Origin: Pseudomonadota bacterium
GTDB lineage: Bacteria > Pseudomonadota > Gammaproteobacteria > Burkholderiales > Thiobacillaceae
DNA length: 13,740 nt
Assembly: GCA_021780975.1 (NCBI GenBank)
Contig: JAJXXS010000374.1
Coordinates: 1 to 13,740, forward strand
Reading direction: 5' to 3'
This document shows positions 1-5,627 of the stretch, piece by piece. Every line of letters starts with the position of its first letter. Within the stretch, counting starts at the first letter, position 1. Made by a program: the position numbers and the translations under genes. The notes beneath the pieces are model-generated. The model saw only the letters and a list, made by a program, of their open reading frames with translations, was not told where the DNA came from and made no database searches.

Positions 1-125
1 CGTCCGGTTCGATGAGGGGGATGTGGAAACGGAGTCACGGCACGGTTACTTGGGCACCGCCAGACGAAAGGGGCGGCAACAGACAAACCAAACCTACCAC
101 TACCGCGCCACATCTCTACTCTACT
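1..125 (+). mobile_element. Probable 3' end of a group II intron (cut by window edge)
   Basis: The first bases (GTCCGGTTC at 2-10) match the 3' strand of a bacterial group II intron domain V helix, which would pair with a GAGCCGGAT-type 5' strand lying outside the window. The following stretch, including GAAAGGGGCGGCAACAGA at 65-82 and the pyrimidine-rich end near 113-125, resembles from memory the post-domain-V sequence of such introns. The downstream boundary is approximate; group II introns end in A-pyrimidine, and the CTAC at 121-124 would fit. No reverse transcriptase is visible because its position would be left of the window. The call rests on recognition of a short conserved element, so it is tentative. 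Confidence 0.42.
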
Positions 126-163
126 CGGTGTTGTCGGCATGCCTTAGCGCAGTATGGCCGAAA

Positions 164-189
164 GCGGCCAGTCAAGCATGACTGGCCGC
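164..189 (-). terminator. Perfect hairpin downstream of the integrase gene
   Basis: An 11-bp perfect inverted repeat (GCGGCCAGTCA at 164-174, TGACTGGCCGC at 179-189) surrounds a 4-nt loop. It lies 12 nt beyond the integrase stop codon, on the downstream side for that minus-strand gene. Read on the minus strand it is followed only by TTTC, so a classic U-tract is weak. It may be a terminator, or a structured target for an inserting element given the intron-like sequence beside it. Confidence 0.5.
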
Positions 190-201
190 CAACTCCACTC
201 C

Positions 202-816
202 CTAGATTTCCGTCTGTTCGGAAATCTCCAAGGCATCATCAACCTCGATGCCCAGGTACCGGACGGTGCTTTCCAGCTTTGCATGGCCTAGCAGCAACTG
301 GACGGCCCTCAGGTTCTTCGTTTTCTTGTAGATCAACGTGGCCTTGGTGCGCCGCATGGAATGGGTGCCGTAAGCAGCCGGATCCAGGCCCGCCACCTCC
401 ACCCAGTGATGCACAATCCGCGCATACTGCCGGGTCGAGACGTGGGGCGATTTCCCAACCCGGCTCGGGAAGAGGTACTGATCGCCCCGCAGGTGACCCT
501 TCTCAATCCAGGCAGCGACAGCGTTCCGTGTCGGCTCTGTCAGTTCAAACTGGACCGGACGCTGGGTTTTGCGCTGGGTGACCATGGCCCGAGAGAGCAA
601 CTGGCTTCCGTGTGTCACGTCGCGCACATGGAGATTGACCAGATCGCAACCGCGTAGCTTGCTGTCGATGGCCAGGTTGAACATGGCAAGGTCTCGGACT
701 GCATGTTTATTCTGCAGGTGGATGCGGATGGCCCAGATATCCTTTGGTTTCAAGGGTGCTTTCTGGCCAACCAGCTTGCCTTTGTTCCATGCTTCGCGCT
801 TCTGGGTGGTTTCCAT
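202..816 (-). CDS. Tyrosine recombinase/integrase, FimB/FimE size
   Basis: This 204-residue protein is a tyrosine site-specific recombinase, cutting and joining DNA through a 3'-phosphotyrosine. All the catalytic residues are visible: R55 (KLRGCDL), K83 (TQRKTQ), H152 and R155 (THSMRR), H178 (LLGHAK) and nucleophile Y188 (TVRYLG). It is essentially a catalytic domain with a short N-terminus, the size of FimB/FimE invertases rather than the roughly 300-400 residues of phage-type integrases. The start at 816 is preceded by AAGGAG, whereas the ORF extends 30 codons further upstream without a better site. A perfect hairpin follows the stop. It points away from the mer and cus genes and sits at the element's left edge, suggesting it moves or once moved this region. 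The fold call is firm; its target site is unknown. Confidence 0.9.
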   Translation of the reverse strand: METTQKREAWNKGKLVGQKAPLKPKDIWAIRIHLQNKHAVRDLAMFNLAIDSKLRGCDLVNLHVRDVTHGSQLLSRAMVTQRKTQRPVQFELTEPTRNAVAAWIEKGHLRGDQYLFPSRVGKSPHVSTRQYARIVHHWVEVAGLDPAAYGTHSMRRTKATLIYKKTKNLRAVQLLLGHAKLESTVRYLGIEVDDALEISEQTEI

Positions 817-896
817 GGCAGACTCCTTGGCTGTTGAAGGGAATCTGATTGTTTGACGAACCAGAACAGATTGCCATCGACACAAACAGGAAGGCG

Positions 897-925
897 GCCG
901 GTACAATTTAATTCTCCCGTACGGC
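897..925. repeat. Imperfect inverted repeat upstream of the integrase
   Basis: GCCGGTAC (897-904) and GTACGGC (919-925) form inverted arms separated by 14 nt of AT-rich sequence, 81 nt upstream of the integrase start. Arm length and spacing are plausible for a tyrosine-recombinase core site or a repressor operator at the integrase promoter. No clear -35/-10 pair was found here. The rest of the 216-nt gap between integrase and merR contains no convincing gene. Confidence 0.35.
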
Positions 926-988
926 GCTTCACTCCGGAACCTCCCGTGTGCCCTGTACGTGAAACTCGGGCAACGCGACCGCGCCAGT

Positions 989-1004
989 CACCGATAGCCG
1001 ATTG
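989..1004 (+). repeat. Left copy of a candidate flanking direct repeat
   Basis: CACCGATAG at 989-997 followed by NNN and ATTG (1001-1004) recurs in the same orientation at 13720-13735, giving 13 of 16 identical bases. The two copies bracket the mer, cus and sulfur modules, with the recombinase just outside the left copy. They could be worn attachment sites, but the identity is short and chance is not excluded. Confidence 0.25.
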
Positions 1005-1032
1005 AGTCGCCATTTGGCGGTTTGGCGCAGCC

Positions 1033-1449
1033 CTAAACCGTTACCTCGCCGTGCAGCGCGTCGATCAAGGGGCAGCACACCCGGCCGCGATGCGCCGCGC
1101 ACTCGTGCACGAGTTTGGACAGCACCCTCTCCATCAGCCTGAGGTCCGCCAGACGAGCGCGCACGTCCGCCAAACGCTGCGTGGCCAGTCGGGCCGCCTC
1201 GCCGCAATGGGCGCCGTCATCCAGTTTCAAAAGCTCCGCGATCTCGTCCAGCGTAAAGCCCAGCCTTTGCGCCGATTTCACGAATTTCACCCGCGCCACG
1301 TCGGCGCCTCCGTATCGGCGAATGCTGCCGACGGGCCGGTCTGGCTCGGGCAACAGCCCTCTGCGCTGGTAAAACCGTATGGTCTCGACGTTGACGCCGG
1401 CGGCTTTGGCGAAGGCACCGATGGTGAGGTGCTCCGTATCGTTTCCCAT
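1033..1449 (-). CDS. merR: MerR, Hg(II)-responsive transcriptional regulator
   Basis: This 138-residue protein represses and, with Hg(II), activates the divergent mer genes by untwisting the promoter DNA. The N-terminal winged helix-turn-helix runs from about residue 8 (LTIGAFAKAAGV) through RFYQRRGLL to about 75, followed by the dimerisation helix. The three Hg ligands C82, C117 and C126 are all present at the positions known for Tn501 MerR, and the surrounding HECAAH and CCPLIDAL motifs are typical. This separates it from CueR, PbrR and ZntR relatives. The start at 1449 is preceded by GGAG 8 nt away; the ORF continues upstream but would run through the operator. The gene diverges from merT with 69 nt between starts, so its own transcript overlaps the shared operator and it should autoregulate. 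Confidence 0.95.
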   Translation of the reverse strand: MGNDTEHLTIGAFAKAAGVNVETIRFYQRRGLLPEPDRPVGSIRRYGGADVARVKFVKSAQRLGFTLDEIAELLKLDDGAHCGEAARLATQRLADVRARLADLRLMERVLSKLVHECAAHRGRVCCPLIDALHGEVTV

Positions 1450-1453
1450 GCGC

Positions 1454-1484
1454 TTGACTCCGTACTTGGCTACGGACCTAAAGT
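1454..1484 (+). promoter_or_regulatory. merTP promoter with MerR operator
   Basis: TTGACT (-35, 1454-1459) and TAAAGT (-10, 1479-1484) are separated by 19 bp, the overlong spacer typical of MerR-activated promoters. Within the spacer lies the dyad TCCGTA (1459-1464) / TACGGA (1471-1476), closely resembling the Tn501 operator. It drives merT, 35 nt downstream, and overlaps the merR ribosome binding site on the other strand. Confidence 0.93.
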
Positions 1485-1518
1485 TACTCCACCAAGCACA
1501 GACTTGAAAGGAGACCTG

Positions 1519-1869
1519 ATGCCGAAATCGCAAAACGCCCGCGGCGCCCTGTTCGCGGGGGGACTCGCTGCCATCCTGGCCTCAACCTGTTGCCTGGGGC
1601 CACTGGTCCTGCTGTCCCTGGGCATCAGCGGCGCCTGGATCAGCAATCTGACGCGATTGGAGCCCTTCCGGCCCTACTTCATCGCTGCGGCCTTGTTGGC
1701 ACTGTTCCTGGCTTACCGGCGGCTGTTTCGGCCGGTGTCTGCCTGCAAGCCAGGCGAGGTCTGCGCCATTCCCCACGTGAACCTGACCTACAAGCTGCTG
1801 TTCTGGATCGTGGCTGCGCTCATCGTCGTGGCCTTGTCCTTCCCTTACGTCGCCCCGCTTTTTTACTGA
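1519..1869 (+). CDS. merT: MerT, mercuric ion transport membrane protein
   Basis: This 116-residue inner-membrane protein takes Hg(II) from periplasmic MerP and passes it to the cytoplasm. Three hydrophobic segments are visible (about 11-36, 50-66 and 92-112). The C24-C25 pair in the first helix (STCCLGP) and the C76/C82 pair in the cytoplasmic loop (CKPGEVC) sit at the standard MerT positions, and the length matches the family exactly. The start is preceded by AAAGGAG with a 6-nt spacer; a longer in-frame ORF extends back into the operator and merR and is not credible. It is the first gene after the MerR promoter, and merP follows 12 nt after its stop. Confidence 0.95.
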   Translation: MPKSQNARGALFAGGLAAILASTCCLGPLVLLSLGISGAWISNLTRLEPFRPYFIAAALLALFLAYRRLFRPVSACKPGEVCAIPHVNLTYKLLFWIVAALIVVALSFPYVAPLFY

Positions 1870-1881
1870 AAGGAGACCCCC

Positions 1882-2169
1882 GTGAAGCAACTATTGAGCA
1901 TCCTGGTCCTGGCCTGTGCCGTCAGCAGCCCCGCCTGGGCCGCCGTGCAGACCGTCACCCTGTCGGTGCCGGGCATGACCTGCGGAGTCTGCCCCATCAC
2001 CGTGCGCAAGGCGCTCGATGCCGTGCCCGGCGTGGAAAAGGTGAGCGTCGATGAAAGCAAAAAGGACGTCGTGGTGACCTTCGACAATGCCAAGACCAAC
2101 GTGCAGGCGTTCATCAAGGCCACTACGGACGCGGGCTATCCTTCCATCGATGCGGGAGCGGCCAAGTGA
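1882..2169 (+). CDS. merP: MerP, periplasmic mercury-binding protein
   Basis: This 95-residue protein has a signal peptide (residues 1-20, ending SPAWA) followed by a single ferredoxin-like heavy-metal-associated domain. It binds Hg(II) in the periplasm and delivers it to MerT. The metal motif is GMTCGVC, with C34 and C37; most MerP proteins have Ala-Ala or Ala-Ser between the cysteines, so Gly-Val is a mild variant. Translation starts at GTG (1882) with AAAGGAG just upstream. The 3' end overlaps the next gene by 4 nt (GTGA), suggesting translational coupling. Confidence 0.94.
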   Translation: MKQLLSILVLACAVSSPAWAAVQTVTLSVPGMTCGVCPITVRKALDAVPGVEKVSVDESKKDVVVTFDNAKTNVQAFIKATTDAGYPSIDAGAAK

Positions 2170-2387
2170 GTGGCGTAATCCTGGATTCAGTCTTGACCTG
2201 CCCGCGCTGCGGGCACAGCAAGACCGAGCGCATGCCGACGGACGCCTGCCAGTGGTTTTATGAATGCGAAGCCTGCCACGCGCTCCTGCGCCCAAAGCCG
2301 GGAGATTGCTGTGTGTTCTGCTCTTATGGCACGGTGCCTTGCCCGCCGGTGCAACAGCGCGGCAAAACAGGTGCTTGCTGTGGTTGA
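2166..2387 (+). CDS. GDCCVxC-family Cys-rich small protein (mer-associated)
   Basis: This 73-residue protein contains 11 cysteines: two pairs resembling a zinc ribbon (CPRC at 12-15, CEAC at 34-37), C28, the family signature GDCCVFC (47-52), C59 and a terminal CC (71-72). The family is known as GDCCVxC domain-containing (seleno)proteins, often next to mercury genes, with no established role to my knowledge; some members carry selenocysteine, but this one is all cysteine. There is no signal peptide or membrane segment, so it should be cytoplasmic. It begins at GTG inside the merP stop region (GTGA overlap), so it is almost certainly co-translated with merTP. It occupies the place where merA or merC would usually follow. 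A thiol-rich Hg trap or chaperone is an inference only. Confidence 0.85.
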   Translation: MSGVILDSVLTCPRCGHSKTERMPTDACQWFYECEACHALLRPKPGDCCVFCSYGTVPCPPVQQRGKTGACCG

Positions 2388-2434
2388 ATGTCCCAAGCAA
2401 TCCGGTCGGCTGCCCTCGCCGGCGAACACGGTTC

Positions 2435-2464
2435 TTGACAGCAGTCTGGCATCGAACCTATAAA
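2435..2464 (+). promoter_or_regulatory. Strong sigma70 promoter for the cus operon
   Basis: TTGACA (2435-2440) and TATAAA (2459-2464) are separated by 18 bp: a full-consensus -35 and a near-consensus -10. The expected start point near 2471 leaves only about 7 nt before the ATG at 2478, or 19 nt before the alternative ATG at 2490. GGTTC (2430-2434) and GAACC (2454-2458) flank the spacer and may be part of an operator. No CusR box was recognised. Confidence 0.7.
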
Positions 2465-2477
2465 CACACCGTTCCTC

Positions 2478-2870
2478 ATGCGCATCTTCATGCCAACCCG
2501 TCGCCGCCTCGCCTTCTGGCTCGTTGTTCTCTGGACCGTCATGCTGTCCGGATGGACGCTCACGCCGATACAAGCGGCCATGCTAGATAGCTGTCCGCAG
2601 ATGGCACAACAGAGCGTGGACGCCATGCCTTGTTGCGCTTCGCATGAGCACGGCGCACATCAGCACGACACGCACTGCCAGACCATGTGTGCCGTCAGCA
2701 ACGTCACAGGTCCGCAGTCTGGTACGCCGGCGCTCTCTCCGCCGCTTCTGCTGCCGGTAAGCGTGATCGGCATCGCCTACCCGATCCCTTTGCGCCTTGC
2801 CACCAGGGTTGTTCTCTCGGCGCCTGCGCCTTCCGCCTCATCCCCTCCTAGCACCCGCCTGCTCTTGTAG
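2478..2870 (+). CDS. Small exported Cys/His-rich protein, CusD/SilD position
   Basis: This 130-residue protein opens with a basic stretch and a hydrophobic segment (about 11-33) that looks like a signal peptide ending IQAA. A metal-ligand cluster follows at 39-71: C39, MPCC at 50-53, H56, H58, H61, H63, H66 and HCQTMC at 66-71. The remainder is Pro/Ser/Leu-rich with a second hydrophobic patch (89-101). It is likely a periplasmic or membrane-attached Cu/Ag binder. In Cupriavidus metallidurans, cusDCBAF and silDCBA operons place a small protein just before cusC, and this gene has the same position; a DUF2946/CopL-like label is also possible. ATG 2490 is an alternative start and gives a more usual signal peptide. 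Neither has a Shine-Dalgarno sequence. Homology is not established. Confidence 0.65.
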   Translation: MRIFMPTRRRLAFWLVVLWTVMLSGWTLTPIQAAMLDSCPQMAQQSVDAMPCCASHEHGAHQHDTHCQTMCAVSNVTGPQSGTPALSPPLLLPVSVIGIAYPIPLRLATRVVLSAPAPSASSPPSTRLLL

Positions 2871-2892
2871 CGGTCCTGTCCTCCAGGACCGC
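2870..2892 (+). terminator. Perfect hairpin between the CusD-like gene and cusC
   Basis: GCGGTCCTG (2870-2878) pairs perfectly with CAGGACCGC (2884-2892) around a 5-nt loop. It begins on the last base of the preceding stop codon. No T-run follows directly; a T6 stretch lies about 30 nt later (2923-2928). It could be a leaky terminator, an attenuator or an mRNA-stabilising structure that sets the level of the first gene relative to cusCBA. Confidence 0.45.
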
Positions 2893-3036
2893 CACCTAGC
2901 CGCCAGCTTGCCTGCTGCCACGTTTTTTAAGGGCTTTCCCATGCCCGCGTGAGCCTTGCCGGCCGCCGCTCGCTCCGTGGCTTACCGTCCCAGCGTTGGT
3001 CTTCCACGCTGTTCTTCCACGGATCGAGGCTTGACC

Positions 3037-4329
3037 ATGTATTTTGCCCCCAGGATTTTCATGGGCCGCGTAATCCCCCGCTGCGCAGCGGGTCGTACCG
3101 TTGCCCTGCTCGCCGTTACGCTGTTTGCTTCGGCTTCGCCGGCAGGCGCCGAAACGCTCTCCCTTTCCCAAGCCGAGGCTTTGCTGCTGCAACAGAACCC
3201 CGGCCTGGCTGCCCTCGCGCAAAAGAATATCGAACTGCGCCATCAGGCCGTCGCCGCGGGCCAGCTTCCCGACCCGCGCCTGTCCGTGGGCGCCGTGAAT
3301 CTCCCGGCCGACACGTTGGCGCTCAACCGGCAGCCCATGACTATGCTGAGCCTGGGCGTGAGCCAGAGTTTTCCGCCCTGGGGCAAACGCCAGTTGGAGG
3401 GTGAGCGGGTAGATACGGATGCCCGGGTGGCCCTTGCCGATCGCGGCGCCAGCGCCGCGGAACTGACCCTGACCCTGCGCCAGGCCTGGTTCGATGCGAT
3501 CTACGATGAGCATGCGCGGCAGATCGTGGCGGCACAGCAACGGCTAGCCGCGCAAAGCACGCAGGCATCCCTGGCGGCCTATCGCGCCTCCCAGGCGCCC
3601 GAAGCCGACGTGCTGCGCTCGCGCCTGGCGCAGGAAGAGTTGGTCAATGCGCTGAGCCGGATCGAGTCCGAACGTGCGGATGCCCTGGCGCGCATCGCGC
3701 AGATCCTCGGCGTGCGGAACCTGCCCGATCTCGACGGGCACTGGCCAGAGTTACCCGCGCCGCCGAGCTTGCCGCAGATGTTGGCGAGGCTGCCCGGGCA
3801 GCCCGCGCTGCGCGCCGCTCAAGTGCAGACCGACGCGGCCCGTTTGGGCGTGGCGATCGCGCGGCGCGACTATTACCCCGAGTTCACCGTGAGCCTGGGC
3901 TATGGGCAGAGCTATTACCCGGGCAGTCCGAACTGGCTCTCGGCCGGTGTGGAAATGAATCTGCCCATCTTCCCCGGCAAGCGCCAAGACCAGAACCTGG
4001 CAGCCGCGCAGGCCCAGGCGCTGGAGGCCCAATATCGCTACGAGGACAAGCGCCTCGCCTACGCGCGCCAGGCGCGCAGCACCTATGCGCGCTACGAGGC
4101 GCTTACGGCGCAATGGCAGCGCACCGAGGGAGAACTGCTGCCCACGGCGCGCCACGCCTACGAAGCCACCCTGGCGGCTTATACGGCCGGGCGCATGGAC
4201 ATGAGCGCGGTGCTCAAGGCCCAGCAGGACGTGCTGGACATGGGCCTGACCGCGCTGCGCTACCGGCGCGACCTCCAATCCACGCGTGCCGAACTCGATT
4301 ACCTCGCCACTCAGGGAGAAATTCAATGA
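3037..4329 (+). CDS. cusC: CusC-like outer-membrane efflux protein (TolC family)
   Basis: This 430-residue protein is the outer-membrane channel of an RND metal efflux pump. It has a signal peptide (about residues 1-38, cleavage after SPAGA) and two outer-membrane efflux repeats (roughly 40-225 and 245-425) with long heptad-like Ala/Gln/Arg helices. Unlike E. coli CusC there is no lipobox cysteine after the signal, so it is probably not lipidated. The start at 3037 is chosen because GAGG lies 8 nt upstream; ATG 3061 is an alternative and ATG 2956 would add an unlikely extension. The end overlaps cusB by ATGA. A 9-bp tandem direct repeat (TCTTCCACG at 3000-3008 and 3013-3021) lies just upstream. 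CzcC is the closest alternative family; the partner CusA supports Cu/Ag. Confidence 0.9.
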   Translation: MYFAPRIFMGRVIPRCAAGRTVALLAVTLFASASPAGAETLSLSQAEALLLQQNPGLAALAQKNIELRHQAVAAGQLPDPRLSVGAVNLPADTLALNRQPMTMLSLGVSQSFPPWGKRQLEGERVDTDARVALADRGASAAELTLTLRQAWFDAIYDEHARQIVAAQQRLAAQSTQASLAAYRASQAPEADVLRSRLAQEELVNALSRIESERADALARIAQILGVRNLPDLDGHWPELPAPPSLPQMLARLPGQPALRAAQVQTDAARLGVAIARRDYYPEFTVSLGYGQSYYPGSPNWLSAGVEMNLPIFPGKRQDQNLAAAQAQALEAQYRYEDKRLAYARQARSTYARYEALTAQWQRTEGELLPTARHAYEATLAAYTAGRMDMSAVLKAQQDVLDMGLTALRYRRDLQSTRAELDYLATQGEIQ

Positions 4330-5627
4330 ACACCCGCCATCTCGTCATCGTCCTGCTGGCCCTGGGCGGCGGGGCGGCCATCGGTGCCGGCGTTACGGCA
4401 TGGCTGCGTCCCGCTCCCAAGGCACCCACGGCGCCTGCGGCCGCGACTACGCCATCCACCGAACAGGCTACCGCCGGCCGCCGCATCCTCTACTGGGCAA
4501 GTCCCATGGATCCCAGCATTCATTCCGACCATCCCATGAAGGACAACATGGGCATGGATTACATCCCCGTGTATGCGCCGCAGGCGGGCGCAGCGCCTGC
4601 CGGCGGTTTGAGCGTCGATCCGCGCTTGGCGCAAAACCTGGGCGTGCGGGTGGTGAAGGTAGAGACGCGCGCCATGGGGCAGGCCTTCCATACCGTGGGC
4701 ACCGTGGCCGTGGATGAAAACCGCCTCTACAGCGTCACGCCGCGTTACTCCGGTTGGGTGGTGCGCCTCGACGTGCGCGCGGTGGGCGACCCGGTGCGTC
4801 GAGGCCAGGTGCTGGCGGAGCTCTATTCTCCTGACCTCTACAGCGCCGAACAGGAATACCTCATCGCCCTGCGCGAAAAAGATGTGCCCGATCTCGTGGC
4901 TGCGGCGCGCGAGCGGTTGCGCCTGTTGGGCCTGCCCGACAGCGAAATCGCGGCGCTGGCACGCGGGGGCCACGCACAGCGCGACGTGGCGGTGCGCGCG
5001 CCGGCGTCGGGAGTGGTCACACGGCTCGACGCGCGCCAGGGCGGCTATGTCTCCTCGCAGACGCCTTTTTACGAAATCGCCAACCTGGAGCGCGTGTGGG
5101 TCAACGCCGCTCTTTACGACTATCAGTTGCCCTGGGTGGCACTGGGCGACCCGGTGCGCCTGCATCTGCCGGCTTATCCGGGCCGCACGTGGCACGGCAG
5201 GGTGAGCTTCATCTATCCCACTCTGGACGCCCAGACTCGTACCGTCAGCGCCCGGCTGGGCATCGCCAACCCGGACGGCCTCCTGCGCCCTGGCATGTAT
5301 GCCAGCGCTACGCTCACGAGCCGGCCGCGGTCTGCCCTTGCAGTACCTCAAAGCGCGGTGCTGCACACCGACCAGGGCGATTTCGTCATGCTGGCTCAGG
5401 GCGAGGGACATTTCCTGCCCGTGCAGGTGGCCCTGGGGGCGCAAGCTGACGGATGGGTGGAAGTACGGGCCGGGCTCAAGGCGGGGGAGCAGGTGGTGGA
5501 AAGCGCCCAGTTTCTGCTCTATTCCGAATCCCAGTTTCAGTCGGTCAAGGCGCGCATGCTGGGCGGCAACCTGGAGCCCCTGCGGGCACCCAAGCCTGCA
5601 GCGAACAGCGGAGGCACAGCGCCATGA
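4326..5627 (+). CDS. cusB: CusB-like periplasmic adaptor (membrane fusion protein)
   Basis: This 433-residue adaptor bridges CusA and CusC and helps hand Cu(I)/Ag(I) to the pump. An N-terminal signal/anchor (about 6-27) and an Ala/Pro/Thr linker are followed by a heavy-metal-binding motif at 55-84 (YWASPMDPSIH, then MKDNMGMDYIPVY). Its M61, M75 and M77 are spaced like the three Met ligands of the E. coli CusB N-terminus. The barrel-sandwich/lipoyl, alpha-hairpin (SPDLYSAEQEYLIA region) and beta-barrel domains follow. The ATG overlaps the cusC stop (ATGA) with GGGAG upstream; the ORF extends further into cusC but that is not used. The 3' end overlaps cusA by ATGA, so the three pump proteins should be made at linked rates. 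Confidence 0.93.
   Translation: MNTRHLVIVLLALGGGAAIGAGVTAWLRPAPKAPTAPAAATTPSTEQATAGRRILYWASPMDPSIHSDHPMKDNMGMDYIPVYAPQAGAAPAGGLSVDPRLAQNLGVRVVKVETRAMGQAFHTVGTVAVDENRLYSVTPRYSGWVVRLDVRAVGDPVRRGQVLAELYSPDLYSAEQEYLIALREKDVPDLVAAARERLRLLGLPDSEIAALARGGHAQRDVAVRAPASGVVTRLDARQGGYVSSQTPFYEIANLERVWVNAALYDYQLPWVALGDPVRLHLPAYPGRTWHGRVSFIYPTLDAQTRTVSARLGIANPDGLLRPGMYASATLTSRPRSALAVPQSAVLHTDQGDFVMLAQGEGHFLPVQVALGAQADGWVEVRAGLKAGEQVVESAQFLLYSESQFQSVKARMLGGNLEPLRAPKPAANSGGTAP

Noticed and set aside
12..581. 189-residue plus-strand ORF opposite the integrase
   Set aside because: It is antisense to the recombinase, whose catalytic residues are intact on the other strand; its product is Pro/Ser/Arg-rich and low in hydrophobic structure.
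2388..2477. Short frame after the GDCCVxC gene with an in-frame TGA, possibly a selenocysteine codon or merA start
   Set aside because: The TGA at 2436-2438 overlaps the -35 of a strong promoter, the 16 codons before it match nothing known, and no merA motif follows.
4323..5444. 373-residue minus-strand ORF opposite cusB
   Set aside because: A GC-rich codon shadow; it is His/Arg/Gln-rich with no domain, while cusB is complete on the plus strand.
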